From the NCBI RefSeq assembly GCF_947507565.1, contig NC_089183.1, positions 1,612,001 to 1,676,000 on the forward strand: DNA of 64,000 bases. The letters are read 5' to 3'. Within the stretch, counting starts at the first letter, position 1. Each line of letters opens with the position of its first letter. The notes beneath the pieces were generated by a model. The model saw only the letters and a program-made list of their open reading frames with translations, was not told where the DNA came from and made no database searches. Source of the stretch: Oscarella lobularis. Its lineage: Eukaryota > Porifera > Homoscleromorpha > Homosclerophorida > Oscarellidae. A program made the position numbers and the translations under genes. This document shows positions 1 through 11,715 of this stretch, one piece after another.

Positions 1-135
1 CATTTGTGTGCAGAAAAAACTCCCGCCGAAGAACATCCCTGGCGCTTCAATACCCCTTCGGCTCCTGAAGTTACAATACTATTGGTGATTTGCCTTCTCT
101 CGCTTTCTGCGGGTGTGGCGGTCGGGCCAGAGCCG

Positions 136-718
136 TATATAGAGAGAGCTGCGCCAACTTACCGCACTTGAAGCCTTCACGTGACTTTACGGACGCCATT
201 TTGTGTCCAAGTTTGTGCCTGCGGTAGGCCCGTACATGAGGCGATTCAGCCTCAGGATTATCAAAACAAGTAAAAAAGAGCTTAGATAATAGCTCTGCAT
301 CTTGTTAAAGCGTAGAGAGCACCTCCTGCGTTCTTAGAAGGTTCGCGTTGTATAGGCCAGTTAGGCGATCCTAGGCGAATGCTAACTGCTAAGCTCGAAA
401 TGCTCCACACTGCCTGTATCTAAGCTCAGACCATGTTTTTTACCAAGTCTTTCGGAGAAAAAGACCCTGTTACGCTGGGGATCTTATTACGCCCTGCGTT
501 TCCAAAATTTCGCGATCCGTATCTGCCTAGAATCAACGGTTCGGTGGACCCACGGGACATCCTAAACAACTTAGGGATCTATTGCTTTACCCTCGTGCAC
601 ACCAAGAAAGAATTCGGTCGTGTTTTCGTGACTTTCTGTGCACTGGGCCAGGTCTAGCGGGACACAAGATGGCGTCCACAAAGTCACGTGACCAATTAAG
701 TTGGCGCATCTCTCTATA
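136..718. mobile_element. foldback/MITE-like element with long imperfect inverted repeats
   Basis: The sequence at about 136-210 reappears as its reverse complement at about 661-718. Both arms read inward as TATAGAGAGA, then GCGCCAACTT, then TCACGTGAC, then GGACGCCAT and TTGTGTC. The arms differ by small indels. The 450-bp interior has no recognisable transposase; the open frame 433-657 matches nothing I know. The arms resemble the GTCACGTGAC-containing ends at 9563-9604, 10014-10045 and 56020-56051, so this may be a non-autonomous relative of a P-like element (inference). I could not fix a target site duplication. Confidence 0.6.
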
Positions 719-1224
719 AGAATCCTGTTATATCAAGGAATGGAATGGCAATAACCTTATTAGAAAGCATGCGCATGAACGTAAGAGGCGTGGCAATGTG
801 CGTCAAACGTGCGAGTCGTACCGCGAAGACGTGCGTAGACTTCATTTGACGACGAATTCGTCAGAGGGCCCTTCCTGGCCAAATCGTAAATCGGGCTGGG
901 GCAGTTTTTCGCCGTTTTTGCTCATAACAGCGTCATAATGGCATCCGGTGTGAGCCACTTCAATGTGGTCGACGGTATGGTGAAGGTGGGTGATGCCGGC
1001 GACCAACTCCTTCGTGGTGCTCTCGAAACTGCTGCTTTGCGGAGTGAACACCATCCAGCGAAAAGCTTTCGCTACTGCTTTACTTCATGGCACTGGTTTG
1101 TTGTTTTCTCAGTTTCCTAGTGACATTCCTGACTCGGCAATCATATAATTTTTCGTGACACTGGCAAGCAGGAAGATATATTGATGACTATACTAGCAGC
1201 ACGAGTTCTTCTAGCAATATAAGT
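719..1224. other. no supported gene
   Basis: No recognised coding sequence. A minus-strand open frame at 842-1054 contains HYDAV after a hydrophobic stretch, which faintly recalls the histidine motif of OTU-type cysteine proteases. It is too short and too isolated to call. Confidence 0.4.
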
Positions 1225-2646
1225 TTATATCAGTCCCACTTCTCTAAAACCGTTTTTGAATATGGTAGGATTACTTTTGAAGTACTCAAAGGCTCCAATA
1301 AGCCATTTTGCACTTAGATGCTTAACGACGCTGAGCCTCAGATCTATGGACGTGATTTGTTCACTCTCATTCTGCTGCAGCTGCCTAAGAATTTGGTCAG
1401 AGTACCATTCCAGAAATTGCCTTCGAAGACAATCTTTTACAGCTTTGTTAACGCTAATATCGAGAGGTTGAAGTCTGTCAGTGCACCTTGCCGGTACAAT
1501 AGCCAGAAGAATATTTTTTGCTTCAAGCATAGAAAAAATGTTTGATGTGCACTGGCCCCTGAAATAATCAAAAATGACAAGAGCTGGAAAGTCAAGGTCA
1601 AGTTCAAGATTCTGCCTTTTCTTTTCAACAAAGGGAAACAGCACGTTTAGTAAGTACTGTTCCACATTTTTTTCATTTGACCAGTGATTTTCAGTGTAAG
1701 TTATATCCCAGTCGGAAGGAAAAGAGACTGGTGGAACACATTTGGTTGTCTTGCCTTGATAGATAATTTGAGGTCGCAAAAAATCTCCTGTCATTGACGC
1801 CACCAATACAGCTGTAACCTGCCTTTTATCGCCTACCCAGTAATTTCAACTCGCCGAGAATCGATTTCTGCTAGTGTCCAATTCGACACGGTAACGACAC
1901 GGGAACGTATTGCAAACCAGTTTGATCCCGATTAATATGCAAGATCATTTGGAATATCTGCCAACTCGACCAATGAACGAAGGTCAAAAAGAAACTGCTC
2001 CTTGCATTTTTCAAAATCTGTTATAGAAACTTTTTGCTGAAGTGGTAGCTCGCCTTTTCACATAGCCCATACGACGAAGCAAGCTTTTTGCCCAACTTTT
2101 AGAGAGTGACAGGTAACCACCATTTGACTGAAGAAGATTTCTATCGTGGCTCTTAACAACGCCAATAGCGCATGCTATGGCAATTGCTGAGTTTACCACA
2201 CTGCCATTCTCTCGCAATTGCTCGAGATACCTCTGAACCTGCCTATCTAGCTCCTTTCCGAGCAGCAACGGTCTGCCGCGACTAGACGACAACAGCTTGA
2301 CAACAGATTCATTAGAAGTATTCCTCTCAGCTAACAAATACTTTTTCCTCCAGTCCTTTACGCTGCTCTGCTTCAACTTAGAGAACCGCTGGTGTTTCAG
2401 TGCGTAGAAGCGCATCGTTGAAGCAATTCCATATTTCGCGCTTCGTTTACCAATTTTGGCCTTCTCTTCGTCGGTAAAGACTGAATACTTACCGCGTGAC
2501 CTTGTCTGCTTCTCCGCTCTTTTAAATTCAAGCTTAACCTCTTCGTTGGCTAGAGCAATTGCCTTTGATAGCATTTCTTCAGCGAGTGCTCCATGGCAAT
2601 CAGGAAGGGGTCTCTTCTCATGCTCGAAATAGCTGAACAGCGTCAT
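1225..2646 (-). pseudogene. pogo/Tigger-type (DDE_1) transposase, frameshifted
   Basis: Cut-and-paste DNA transposase of the pogo/Tigger branch of Tc1/mariner. The 5' part (2646-2011) encodes a basic N-terminal DNA-binding region with helix-turn-helix character (RSAKYGIAS, then WRKKYLL). The next 200 bp are broken: the first catalytic aspartate motif (INRDQTG) and the following segment (VEITG) lie in different frames. The 3' part (1806-1225) carries the rest of the DDE domain, with VIFDYFRG for the second aspartate and LQPLDISVNK for the third. All three aspartates are therefore still visible. There are at least two frameshifts and one stop (about 1920) between 1807 and 2010. It is a decayed copy with no visible terminal repeats. 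Confidence 0.85.
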
Positions 2647-3286
2647 GTGTCCGGGAATTGCGTTGCACGTGCAACAAACTAGCGCGCTTTATTTATCTTT
2701 ACTTCTGTCGTTAATTATAGAGGGTTTTATTTCCGCGGTTGCAAAAAATCCGCGAAATTCGCGAAATTTAATTCCCGTGAGAATTTCCGACTATACTTTA
2801 CGTTTGAGTCTGCTGTTCGAGGATTTCACGTCTATAAAAGCGTTTGGAATCCCGTCATTGATGAACGCTTGTCAACTGAGCGAGAGTTTGGGAACAGCGA
2901 AGACCTCAATGCCGTCTGCGTTTGAAAAGGCGAAAAGATCGTTGGCCATGTTCCACGAGAGTTTTCTCGTATATTTTGGCACTTTATTTCCCACAGCGGC
3001 ACCATCGAATGTCAGGTAATTGGAAACAGAAGACGGTCGCCTCTGCCACAAGGTGGGCTGGAAATTCCTTGCACGTACAAAATGAAAGGCAAAAGGACGG
3101 TTGTTGATAAAGCTAGAAGAATCATCGGAGACCTCCTGAGTGAGACAAATTCAAATGAATACAGTGCTGTACTGAAAATCATTACACAGAAGACGTTCCA
3201 GAAAGGGTTCACGCTTAGGACTTGGCCTTGGAATCCAACTCATATGATCTTTACGAAATCGACCTTCAAGCGCGCTAGGAGTCGTT
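2647..3286. other. no recognised gene
   Basis: Open frames exist on the plus strand (2645-3019 and 3082-3372), but none carries a motif I recognise, and the second runs antisense into a transposase remnant. It may be non-coding flank of the neighbouring pogo-type elements. Confidence 0.35.
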
Positions 3287-3984
3287 CTAAGGTGAATCTA
3301 CTGTTGCGTCGTCGATTACAGCACATTCTTCAACGCTATCCATGCCGACGCCCTCTTCAGTGTCATCGATAATAACGCATTCGCTAATTTCTTCCTCTTC
3401 GTCTTCGGAGAAAGGATTGTCGTTGTCCTGTTCTATCTCTGCAGCTGACGATAGAGCTTTTTTCTGCTCAGCGATTGCTTCTCTTGCCTCAGGTGCTATA
3501 CCATCAGATTTAAGGCATTTCACTGCCATCAACATTTCCAGAAATACCGCAAACGACGAACGATTTCACTATTGTTTCACGCGTAACGGACTGCCACGCT
3601 AGCTTCACCCACTCAATGCACTGAGCTTTACTCGGGGCTCGGACATTACCTTGTGCAGTGTAAGATTTCTCGCCAGATATCATCCAATGGGTGTACCTCT
3701 ACTTGTATGCCTCTTTAAAAGGCTTATTCCAGCTGACGTCGGCTGGCTGCAGCTGACTAGTAAGACCGCCAGAAATTACGCTCACCGATATCGGTGTTTG
3801 CTGTAGTACTGACGTGGCTGGCGACGCTTGGAATCAAATGACAGCGAAATGCGTTCCATACGAGCAGTCTTCGACAGAAATTGATTTTACCCCAAGCACG
3901 GTCAACCCAATCTTTTGTTAACGATTCGTTCATTCATCCGTTAGCGTTGTATGTTACAATGACGCCCGCAATTTTCGCTTGGCA
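3287..3984 (-). pseudogene. C-terminal fragment of a pogo-type DDE_1 transposase
   Basis: Reading the minus strand from about 3984, the translation gives KIAGVIVTYNANG, a stop, then TKDWVDRAWGK and LLVWNAF (second catalytic region, where the aspartate appears as N). After a frameshift come QLQPADVSWNKPFK (third catalytic aspartate) and an acidic tail ending near 3287. The stop after NANG sits where related transposases have tryptophan (TGG to TGA). A second stop follows the PFKEAYK segment. The QPADVSWNKPFK motif is also present at 19532, so the two copies belong to related families. Its 5' edge abuts truncated Helitron sequence at about 3985, a recombination or deletion junction. Confidence 0.75.
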
Positions 3985-5504
3985 CTTTTCATGCATGTAT
4001 CGTGGTCCTACGGTGAATGCAGAAGGCAAAACGACCAATTGACCAACGTTGCTCGCGTCGCCATCAGTTTCGACTGCATCTCTTAGCGCCGTGTATGAGG
4101 CAGCACGACATTGTTCTTGCTTAGTGCGAAGGAGGTTCAGTCTGTCAGTTTCGATTTTTGCGAAAACGTCGACAATGAATTGGTTAGACAATTCGCCTGC
4201 ACGAAGAAGAATGTTAAAGTCGCCGTCGCGCTGCATGATTCGAAATGCGTAAAATTGCAGCATAGACATTTTTCCTCGGTTATTTGATTTGTTCGCGGAT
4301 GCTTCTGTCTGCACAATATTGTGTAACCATCTTCTCCTCTTGGAAAAAGAAGCGGATACTGTAACGAATCATAAGATCTGTGAATTTCGGTAATGCGTTT
4401 TATTCGATTATCTCTATTGGAGAGGACGATGTCACGATATCCTTCTTGACCTTCGGGTAAGAGAGCGGCGACGTCGTTGCCAGATGGCGCATTGAACGTT
4501 CGTTCATGTTGGCCTCGCGGAACTCTGTCTGCACGTATAACGACACGATAGTCGGGCATGTCTTGTGTACGCTGTTCGAGTGCGGTTTTGAAAATGCGCA
4601 CGTGCTCGTTGTGCTCATGAAGCATGTCTTGTAGGCAAAGGGTTGTGTGCCTATTTAGCTGCGATTCTCGGTCTATTTGCCACGATAATCTGGCGTCAGC
4701 TTGTTGTCCGCGATCGTCTATGAAGTATATTTGGACAAATTGGGGTTGCTCTTCAGCTGCAGGAGTAAGAGGTCCGATGTTATGATAAATTTGCCCTTGA
4801 ACTTTAAAGGTTGGCACAAATCCGGGCTCTACTAATGTGTGCGCTTGAAATGACGTCATAACAAAGCAGGAATTGTACGTGCGTATTTTTCTTCTGAATT
4901 CTTTGGCTGTCGGTGTGTTATTCGTCAGAAGAGTGAGTAACGGTTCGGGAGGAGGACCTAGTAAGGGAACGTCGACCTTGCCGTTTGCGCAACAGATTCT
5001 GGGAGTTTCGGCTGGCCACTTCTTAGCATGGCAGTGAGGACAGGTAGCAGACATTGAACCTATGCGTGCTCCGTGGTACTGAGTTTGTGGGTTGTAACGA
5101 AATGCGGGATAGTTTGGGAGTGGTACGGGCACTTCGCGTACTTGTACGGGCTCGACTTCTCGCATTTCTACGGGCTCGTCGCCGTGTTGGGCGTTAATGG
5201 CAGAAGGGAAAGACTCGTCTACGGGTGGCGTATGGGATGGTGATAAATGACTACGGGGACTAATACTAACGTCTTGTGTAGACGACAGTGGCTGCTCAGT
5301 GGGCGAAGGGATGGATTGAGAAAAAGGCAAATCAAACTCTGCCGAAGGAACGGAGGAGTCTTTATTGGAGCTAATCTCACCAGCGGAAACACTGAGAGGA
5401 GATGACCGCTCACTCGATGGGCTCGCCGCTCTTACGGTTGTCATTCGTTTGGCAGCGCTTGATTTCCTCGCAAGAGTGGAACCGCTTTTCCGCTTTCTAG
5501 GCAT
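3985..5504 (-). pseudogene. Helitron Rep/helicase protein, N-terminal fragment
   Basis: Start MPRKRK at 5504, matching MPRKEK at the start of the intact Helitron protein (50769). A low-complexity Ser/Pro region is followed by the conserved block NYPAFRYNP, then a Cys/His-rich segment (CPHCHAKKW, CCANGK) that looks like a zinc-binding site, and the start of the Helitron-like N domain (SFQAHTLVEPGF, HERTFNAPSG, SYDSLQYPLLFP). A frameshift near 4310 moves the frame; the second part (MLQFYAFR, NVGQLVVLPSAF, RYMHEKCQ) ends abruptly at 3985. The HUH nuclease and helicase domains are absent, so it cannot be functional. Confidence 0.9.
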
Positions 5505-6800
5505 ATTTAAACCTGTGAAATTTTATGATTTTTTTGTTTTTTGGCTTTTTTGGATTATTCGGATTTTTTGGCTTTTTAAGCTTTTCAAGAATATTAAGAG
5601 CCCGCCCCGGCACGCGGACTGAGAGGCCGAGTAAAAAAAATCTAGAAAGAAGAGGTATGAAATGGCGCACAAAAATTTAACGTAGGAAAACTCGCCACAG
5701 AAACGGCCGGGCGCAAAGGATCGAACCCTTCTTCGACGCAAAGACGCAAACGACGCGCTGATATGGTCGAAGGTTCGCGCAACGACGGAAGCGCGATTCG
5801 ATGCGAACGTTGAGATGATGTGTCCCCGGGCTCGAATGCGGCGATCCGAGTCTAAAAAAAAACGGCGATTGTGCCGAAAAGTATTCGAAGGAGACGACTT
5901 GTCCCCGGACTGGAATTCGCCACGAATGCGTCGATTCGAGTCCAAAGAGACGGCGATTGTGCCGAAAAAACGACGAATATCTCGAATCGTCGTCGAAAAT
6001 GGCACTGGAACGCCGGGAGAAGAGCGTCCAGAGCGATCGAAAGTGAGGACTGTCGAAAAGAACGTAAGAAGCGATTAGGAGCGGTTAGAACTCACGAACG
6101 TCGCTTCCATTGAAGCGAACAGACGGGTTCGAATTTCGAAAACGCAGGAAAGAACGCCGGGAAGGCAGGCCGAGCACTATGGAACGGTAGATCAGATGAC
6201 CTACGGAATTCAAGATGGCGCGAGCTGTTCGCGATGACGTTAGTGGCGAAAACGGAGTGGCAAAGCGATTTCGAGACTTCGCGAACGCAGAAAAGGATTC
6301 GCGGCATCGAAAAATCGCCTTCGGAAGTGGAAACGACTCGCGAAAGTGGGAAATTTCAAAGAAAAAAGACGATTTCCCGAAAAAGGGCCTCGATCGGCTA
6401 TCGAAAGAGGAAGGGCGTGCAGGAAGACGCGATATAGCGACTCTTTCGTCGAGAACGTCGTCCGCGCGCGTTTCGAAATCGATCGATGCCGAGAATCGGG
6501 GGGAAAACGGGGCTTCGCGGGCGTTTTCGGCTCTATTCGACGATCGAGAACGCTTCGTAACGTCGAATAACGGCCCTCGGAACTTCGAACGAAGCGAAAC
6601 GACGCCGGAAGCGCTCGAAAAACGAGGGAAAAACGACGATTTCCGAAAGGGGCCCCGACGCGCGGAAAGCGGCGACAGACACCCGGACGACTTCGAAGAA
6701 GGCGCCGACGAACGGGCAAGGCGAGGCGATTCGAAACGAAGGAGGAGTTCGCGAACAACCGTTTCGTCCAAGATGGCGCGTATGCTAATAGTGGTGGGGA
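3985..6800 (-). mobile_element. Helitron, 5' half only
   Basis: This holds the start of a Helitron Rep gene (5504 to 3985) plus about 1.3 kb of CGAAA-rich upstream sequence. That upstream sequence ends in CCAAGATGGCGCG followed by a TAATAGTGGTGGGGA-like terminus at 6800. On the minus strand the terminus reads TCCCCACCACTA, comparable with TCTACACCACTA at the 5' ends of the Helitrons at 43201 and 51678. The 5' region also shares the paired GGGCCTCGA / GGGGCCCCGACG motifs with them. The 3' half, including the helicase, is missing and is replaced by a pogo fragment at 3984. Confidence 0.7.
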
Positions 6801-6884
6801 AGTGCTGCATGAAGGCTACCAAAAAATAAAACGCTATGCTCCAATTGAACGCCACCGTCTCGCTCCTACGAAAAAAGAGAACGC

Positions 6885-6913
6885 CATGGCGGTGTAATCG
6901 AGGAAATACGGTA
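6885..6913 (+). repeat. 29-bp motif identical to 18640-18668
   Basis: Starts CATGGCGGTGTAATCG and ends AAATACGGTA. It is base-for-base identical to 18640-18668, just upstream of a pogo-type transposase. Both copies are preceded by similar ATGGC/AATTGA-rich sequence. It is probably a terminal or subterminal repeat of a DNA transposon family (inference). Confidence 0.6.
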
Positions 6914-7047
6914 TCATAAATTATTTTCTTAGTCAGGCGAACCGGAAGTCAACTCAAATCAACATTTAGACACCAAAAACGCAAAGAATTATTCGCAAAC
7001 GCAACTATTCGCAAACGCAACCAAATAAACTGCACGTTCGTCGTCGT

Positions 7048-8520
7048 TCACAACTTACTCGACGTGTGATATTCGTGGAAACAATTTCGATCTGACGTGA
7101 TGCAAAGATGCACGTCGCAAGCTGTGCACCGAGTGTACACTTCGTGACGGAAATTGGGGAGGGGTGTCACTTTTCGAGCTTTGTCGCTGCAGCAGACGCA
7201 TTGAAGACGCTTCCCCTCGGAAATTGGAACATGAGAAAGTGAAGTGTCAAGCCTTATGTCCGGACGATGCCTTTTTCTGCCTCTTCGTTTCTTCTCCGAA
7301 AACGTTCCTACGAGTGCAACGCCAAGTTCCAAACGAAAAGAACGAAAATCTCCTTTAGCTCCTTCTCTTTCTGGATCGAGCCGTTTCTCCACAATGAAAG
7401 CATTCAATACCGCTGCTTTGAGCAAATAAAATGCAATCCGTCGCCAGGGTTTTCTGCTTTTCCTTCCAATGTTGTAAAGAGCCGTTATTTGGTCGCCCCT
7501 GTCAACGCCCCTCATGTTGGCAATATAAGGCTCCAGAAGAGGAGGACACTCAACGTTGACAGAATTCCGACCATCTTGCCGTTTCGTTGTAGGAATAGTT
7601 CCGTCCTGGAGCCTAGGCACATGGGCAGTCGACAAAAAAATATAAAACGCCTGTCGAACCAAACGCATGCCATCATGTGTCGTCCGCAAAGATACCGGTA
7701 GTAAAAGCCTCCGCACATCTTTCTTTTTCGGCAACGCTCGAAGTTGCTTTGGAAATTCTTTCCGGTGAGGTCGAACAGTGCCACAGCAGTAGATTTTTTT
7801 GTCCCACAGAAGATCGAACAGCGTCGGCGACAAATAGCAGTTATCCGTAAATATCCTGTGGAACAGTTTTCGCGAAGCTTCGCCTTTGGTAAACACGCAA
7901 AAGTGACGAATTATTTTCTCTGCACTTGACAGGGGAAGAGCAATTTGCCGTAGACCTCGCGCATTGGTAAAAATCAGACAAATTATTTTGTTCCCGTAAA
8001 CGGGCGAATATGCTTGACGGAAGGTATAAATTCGCCTTTGTAGATAGTTTTATACAGTTTTGTCTCTTTTATACGTTGGAGACAAGCGAGGCAGAAAAGG
8101 TTTAGTATTCCTCGCTCACTTCTCTATCTGCAACTTGAAGTATGTTGTCCATTGGGTGCGAGCGTATTCGCTTCATTCTTCGAGAGTAGAAATGAAGGTC
8201 TTTCTGATCATTTCCTCCGGTGTCATGCGGATCGATACTAGATCCGTATTATGAGTGAGGCAGTGCCATATGCTGTCGTAAATATCGTTTTATATGAACC
8301 CCAAGCCTCTTTTGCACACAGGACACATTTGAACGGTAGCTGCTTCGTCGGAAATGTCAGAGTCGGACAAAATCGACGGTTTACGAGTTTTCCTGACGTC
8401 TCGTCGAGAAGCACCCGGATACGACTCCGTAGACTCGGAGGTCGACGTCGTAGACGACGCCGGCGAAGGCAAGCACCTCTTAGCGCAGAACAGACTCCTG
8501 TTTTGATTGGGATAATTCAT
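7048..8520 (-). pseudogene. piggyBac-type transposase remnant
   Basis: The clear part is 7896-7048. FTDNCYLSPTLFDLL corresponds to the piggyBac region around its second catalytic aspartate, followed by GTVRPHRK. Then come FLSTAHVP and RGVDRGDQ (third catalytic aspartate region), and a Cys-rich C-terminal tail (CVCC, CTAC) typical of piggyBac zinc-binding ends. Between PKKKDV and FLSTAHVP the sequence is out of register with the family. Upstream, 8520-8290 encodes a Ser/Thr/Glu-rich, probably N-terminal, segment. The 350 bp between them hold only scraps of frame, so the first catalytic aspartate was not found. No terminal TTAA with inverted repeats was identified. Confidence 0.8.
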
Positions 8521-9021
8521 GCAGCTACGGAGCGATTATGGCTCTTCTAAGCTATTTTAACTGATTTTGGGCGTTGCAGAGTAGACGTCTTGCGGCGACT
8601 CTTTCGGCTCTACACAAGCTCGCTCCTTTTGGGCTCTCACCAGAGATGATGGTCGAGTTCTTGCCCTGTCGACCTACGCAGTCGAAAATAGCTCTTCCAT
8701 TCCTATTTTCGTTTTAATTTTTGCGTCATTTATAGATTGCTCCTATGGCATTTGGAAGAAGGAAATCGCGTTTGCATCGAAACAAATATCACGTTAAAAG
8801 GCCAAGCTCAGAGCAAAGCTGAGAAAAGTCAACGAAGCATCTATGCAGCCTCCTAGTCCAGAAGCGGTGATCGTCCCTGAAAGCCCACAAAATGTGCCTA
8901 ATAGCCCAGATGGCGCACCTCCTAATAATCATGCGGATGGCACAAATAAGAATGTATGCCCTTGTTAATTAGAGTTCGAAGCGCTTGACTGTAGTGTTTC
9001 AGTGGTAGAATCGCTTTTCCG
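8521..9021. other. no recognised feature
   Basis: Non-coding in appearance; no long frame and no repeat was recognised. Confidence 0.4.
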
Positions 9022-9536
9022 CTAGGGCTTGTCATTGGGCGCTAACTTGCTAAATTTATTTATCAGACGGAAGGGCACAAAGCCTGCCGCGTAGCGGACA
9101 GCGTTTTCCTCATCGACTGACATGCCGACAGAAGGCACTGCAGGAGAGTCAATCGAAACGCTCTGACGCTTAATCAGAAAATCATCAAAGACTCTACGGT
9201 TGATCATTTGAGATAGTAAAGGATCCTCAAACGGAAGACCAATGGCAACATAAAAGCGGACCACAGACCAGGAAGGACGTTGACCCGCGTTGAAGCGAAT
9301 GCCATGAGAGCCTTTCACGGTCCATTCCAGCTGAAGGACCACCTCGTCGCTGGAAGAAGCACTTCGACACTTCTTCGACGACTTTGGCGCTGAATTCCGA
9401 GAAGACTTCGCTTCCTGCCATTTCCAAGATTTTCCTGATGTCTTTTTTTGGCATTGGCGTAACGTCCGGTGGATTGAGAGACGATTTTTTCGGATTCAAT
9501 CGCTTCATGAACATGGAAAAGTGAGTTTTCTGACAT
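9022..9536 (-). pseudogene. fragment of an unnamed transposon-associated gene (RYAAG family)
   Basis: The translated segments (start 9536 or 9514) run through a helical N-terminal part (KDIRKILEMAG) and, after a frameshift near 9340, reach DPLLSQMINRRVFDDFL, then VDEENAVRYAAGFVPF. The same order (IGL..DP, VNQ/INR, F-D, then RYAAG) occurs in the longer gene at 59345-60221, so the two are homologous. I do not know the function. The start lies 27-50 bp inside the GTCACGTGAC-type terminal repeat at 9563-9604, suggesting it belongs to the same element. The 3' part is missing after about 9022. Confidence 0.6.
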
Positions 9537-9562
9537 CGTTGCGAGCCTAGTGTACGCTAGCA

Positions 9563-9604
9563 GTCACGTGACTATAAGAGTTGCCAATCCCTCTCTCTCT
9601 TTTA
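9563..9604 (-). repeat. transposon end with GTCACGTGAC core
   Basis: On the minus strand this reads AGAGAGAGGGATTGGCAACT, then GTCACGTGAC. It closely resembles 56020-56051 (plus strand, AGAGGGATAGGCAACTC then GTCACGTGAC), next to a P-like transposase gene, and 10014-10045. The orientation means the element it ends lies to the left, where the RYAAG gene fragment sits. Confidence 0.55.
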
Positions 9605-10013
9605 TCTCTGGTCTAACTGGTACTACTGCCACGGATATATTCACATTTTTGACCGAAGCAACGTGTATCCCAGCTCTTGGTTTAGATCACAATTGGGTCA
9701 TCAAATCTGTTTTTCCCATTGCACAAGGCTGCAATTTCCAGCTAACGCTTCCAACGCGCATTGCCGAAATAAAGAAAAACGTTTAAGTAATTCCTACTTT
9801 GGGCAAGCTTGATGGAAGGTTAGCATCGATTCAGCATTCTCCTAACCTGCAAAACTTTATTTTACGTAGGAGAAATTCCCCTTTTGGCAAATTGAACTAA
9901 GTGTTTGGCATGCTAAAAGAGCTGTGTTGTTGCTAATAGTGACAGCGGTGTTCAACTGTTTCATAATAAGTTGATTGATATCAATACTTTCCGAAGTGTG
10001 GCCAGAGAGTAAA
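9605..10013. other. no recognised gene
   Basis: AT-rich. An open frame at 9550-9786 has no recognisable motif. This may be the older DNA that received the elements on either side. Confidence 0.35.
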
Positions 10014-10045
10014 TAGAAGAGGGATGCAATCGGGCGTCACGTGAC
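10014..10045 (+). repeat. second copy of the GTCACGTGAC-type transposon end
   Basis: Reads AATAGAAGAGGGATGCAAT, then GTCACGTGAC. The flanking AATAGAAGAGGGAT is shared with 56015-56028. The orientation places its element to the right, where the EnSpm-type element inserts at 10474. Confidence 0.5.
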
Positions 10046-10473
10046 TCTTTCTCTGACCCCAGCATTGTTACGGCTAGGTCCCGCGTCCGATTCGTATAAG
10101 CACGCTAAAGAACATTGAAAAGACTTCGCGCAGCCTTCCGAATCAAATATTAAAGCGAAGCGTTGAAATTTGACGGATCTCAATCAAATGTGAGCGACAA
10201 AAAGCCGCACGCTATCGCGAAATCCCCGTTCTCTGGCGTATCGACTCGTAGAAAGCGATGCATCTCAAAAGAAGTTAGATTCTGCGGCTTGGCGAATTTC
10301 CTTGTCGTGCGTGAAACTCAATTAGCGCTAGGTGTAATTCCATACCAAAGATTTTGCAAATGCGCAGTGTTTGTCCGTTCGGCTTCTGAGGGACGCTCTA
10401 AAACGTAAAACACGGGTTCGTCGCTATCGTGAGAGCCAGTTCGAAGCAATAGCAGCAGCTTCTGGTGGCAAAA

Positions 10474-10656
10474 CCCGTACAGGAATAGTCATGAGAGCTC
10501 ATGAAAATTCTCACGAGATACAGGCCTGTCACGTGAGAATTATTCGCGTGGAAATTCGGACAGTTCTCACGAGGTGAGTTCACGAGGTATACTCGTGAGT
10601 CTTTTCATGAGCCTGATAAGAGCTTGCTTGCCTGCATGTCGCTCATGAGCTTATAA
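10474..10656 (+). repeat. left subterminal repeat cluster of the EnSpm-type element
   Basis: Repeated CTCACGAG, CTCGTGAG, CTCATGA(G) and CATGAG octamers in both orientations. They are probably binding sites for the element's own DNA-binding protein (family knowledge; not shown by the sequence itself). Confidence 0.55.
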
Positions 10657-10676
10657 TGTATATTTCTACAGCCCGC

Positions 10677-10696
10677 ACATACATACATACATACAT
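10677..10696 (+). repeat. ACAT microsatellite
   Basis: Five ACAT units, followed by TATATACGTAC. Confidence 0.8.
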
Positions 10697-11715
10697 ATAT
10701 ACGTACAGTACATACTTTGGCACAGACAAACAGTTCAGGAGTTCAGAGAGGAGTGTTCTCTTTCGCTTGAGCAGTGGCCTTCCTCTTTCTTGAAGCCGAA
10801 TCCAAGAAGACCCTGTTGAGTCTTACTTTCATCTCAACGGAGTTCCACGGTTTTCCTGGGTAAGCTTCTTCGACCAACACTAAATCAAGCTAGCATTATA
10901 CCAGATCCAATTTCGTTGGTGTTATTACGTATTTACTCATTATTGAGTTGTACTTTCGTTCATCAGCTAGCGGCTTTTGCTGCCGCCCGTTCTTTGCTGG
11001 CATAAGTACGCACGTCTCAAGCTCTTCCTTTGTGTACACTTCGTGAAGAAGTCTTCGTGCCATTCTTTGCGGCGTTTCTGACTCTCTCGCTAGGTGATAG
11101 CGACTCCTTAGAACTTTTGTCTCCGACCATTACGTACTAAAATTAAACTTCAGCAAATAAATAAAGACATGGATTTACTAAAAAGCACCTGCTCTTTAAC
11201 GTCTCTTTCTTGCTTGACAAGAAATGCGTTTCCGTCATCTCTCTCTCTTTTGACATGCTTTGCCTTCTCTTTATCGTTTATATGCAGAGTATCTTATAAA
11301 AATATTTATTGCGTTGTTTGGAAATAGTGTTGCTAAGCTTGCCTCCAATGCAACTTGCTTAATAGTGTCCACTTCAAAACTTTCAGAAACTCCATCAGGC
11401 TAAAAAATATTAACATATATGTTAAATAAGAATTCAGATTGCTTACAATTCTCTCTGTTTTGAAAGTCCTTGCGTCATTCTGACTCATCAGCTTAAAATT
11501 CAAACATAGCTTGCTTTATATACACATCAATAATTTTGATACTTTACCATTTTCATAGCTTTCCAAATTTTTCCTGAAACCTTTTCTATTGTCTGCAGCT
11601 TCGGAATTACGAACACTGGTGTTTGGGACTCTCTTTGTGGCTCATAGAAGCGATTTCAAGAAGCCTCTTCTGTTCCATTGCTGACGAAAATTCCGTCTAA
11701 TGTCAGCCCATAGAA

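Noticed and set aside
433-657. 74-codon frame inside the foldback element
   Set aside because: No known motif and no homologous copy in the window.
842-1054. Possible OTU-type protease fragment (HYDAV motif, minus strand)
   Set aside because: A single short motif without the catalytic Cys region; chance cannot be excluded.
6215-6829. Long plus-strand open frame of 204 codons in the Helitron 5' region
   Set aside because: CGAAA-rich composition removes stops in several frames; it is antisense to Helitron leader sequence and has no recognisable domain.
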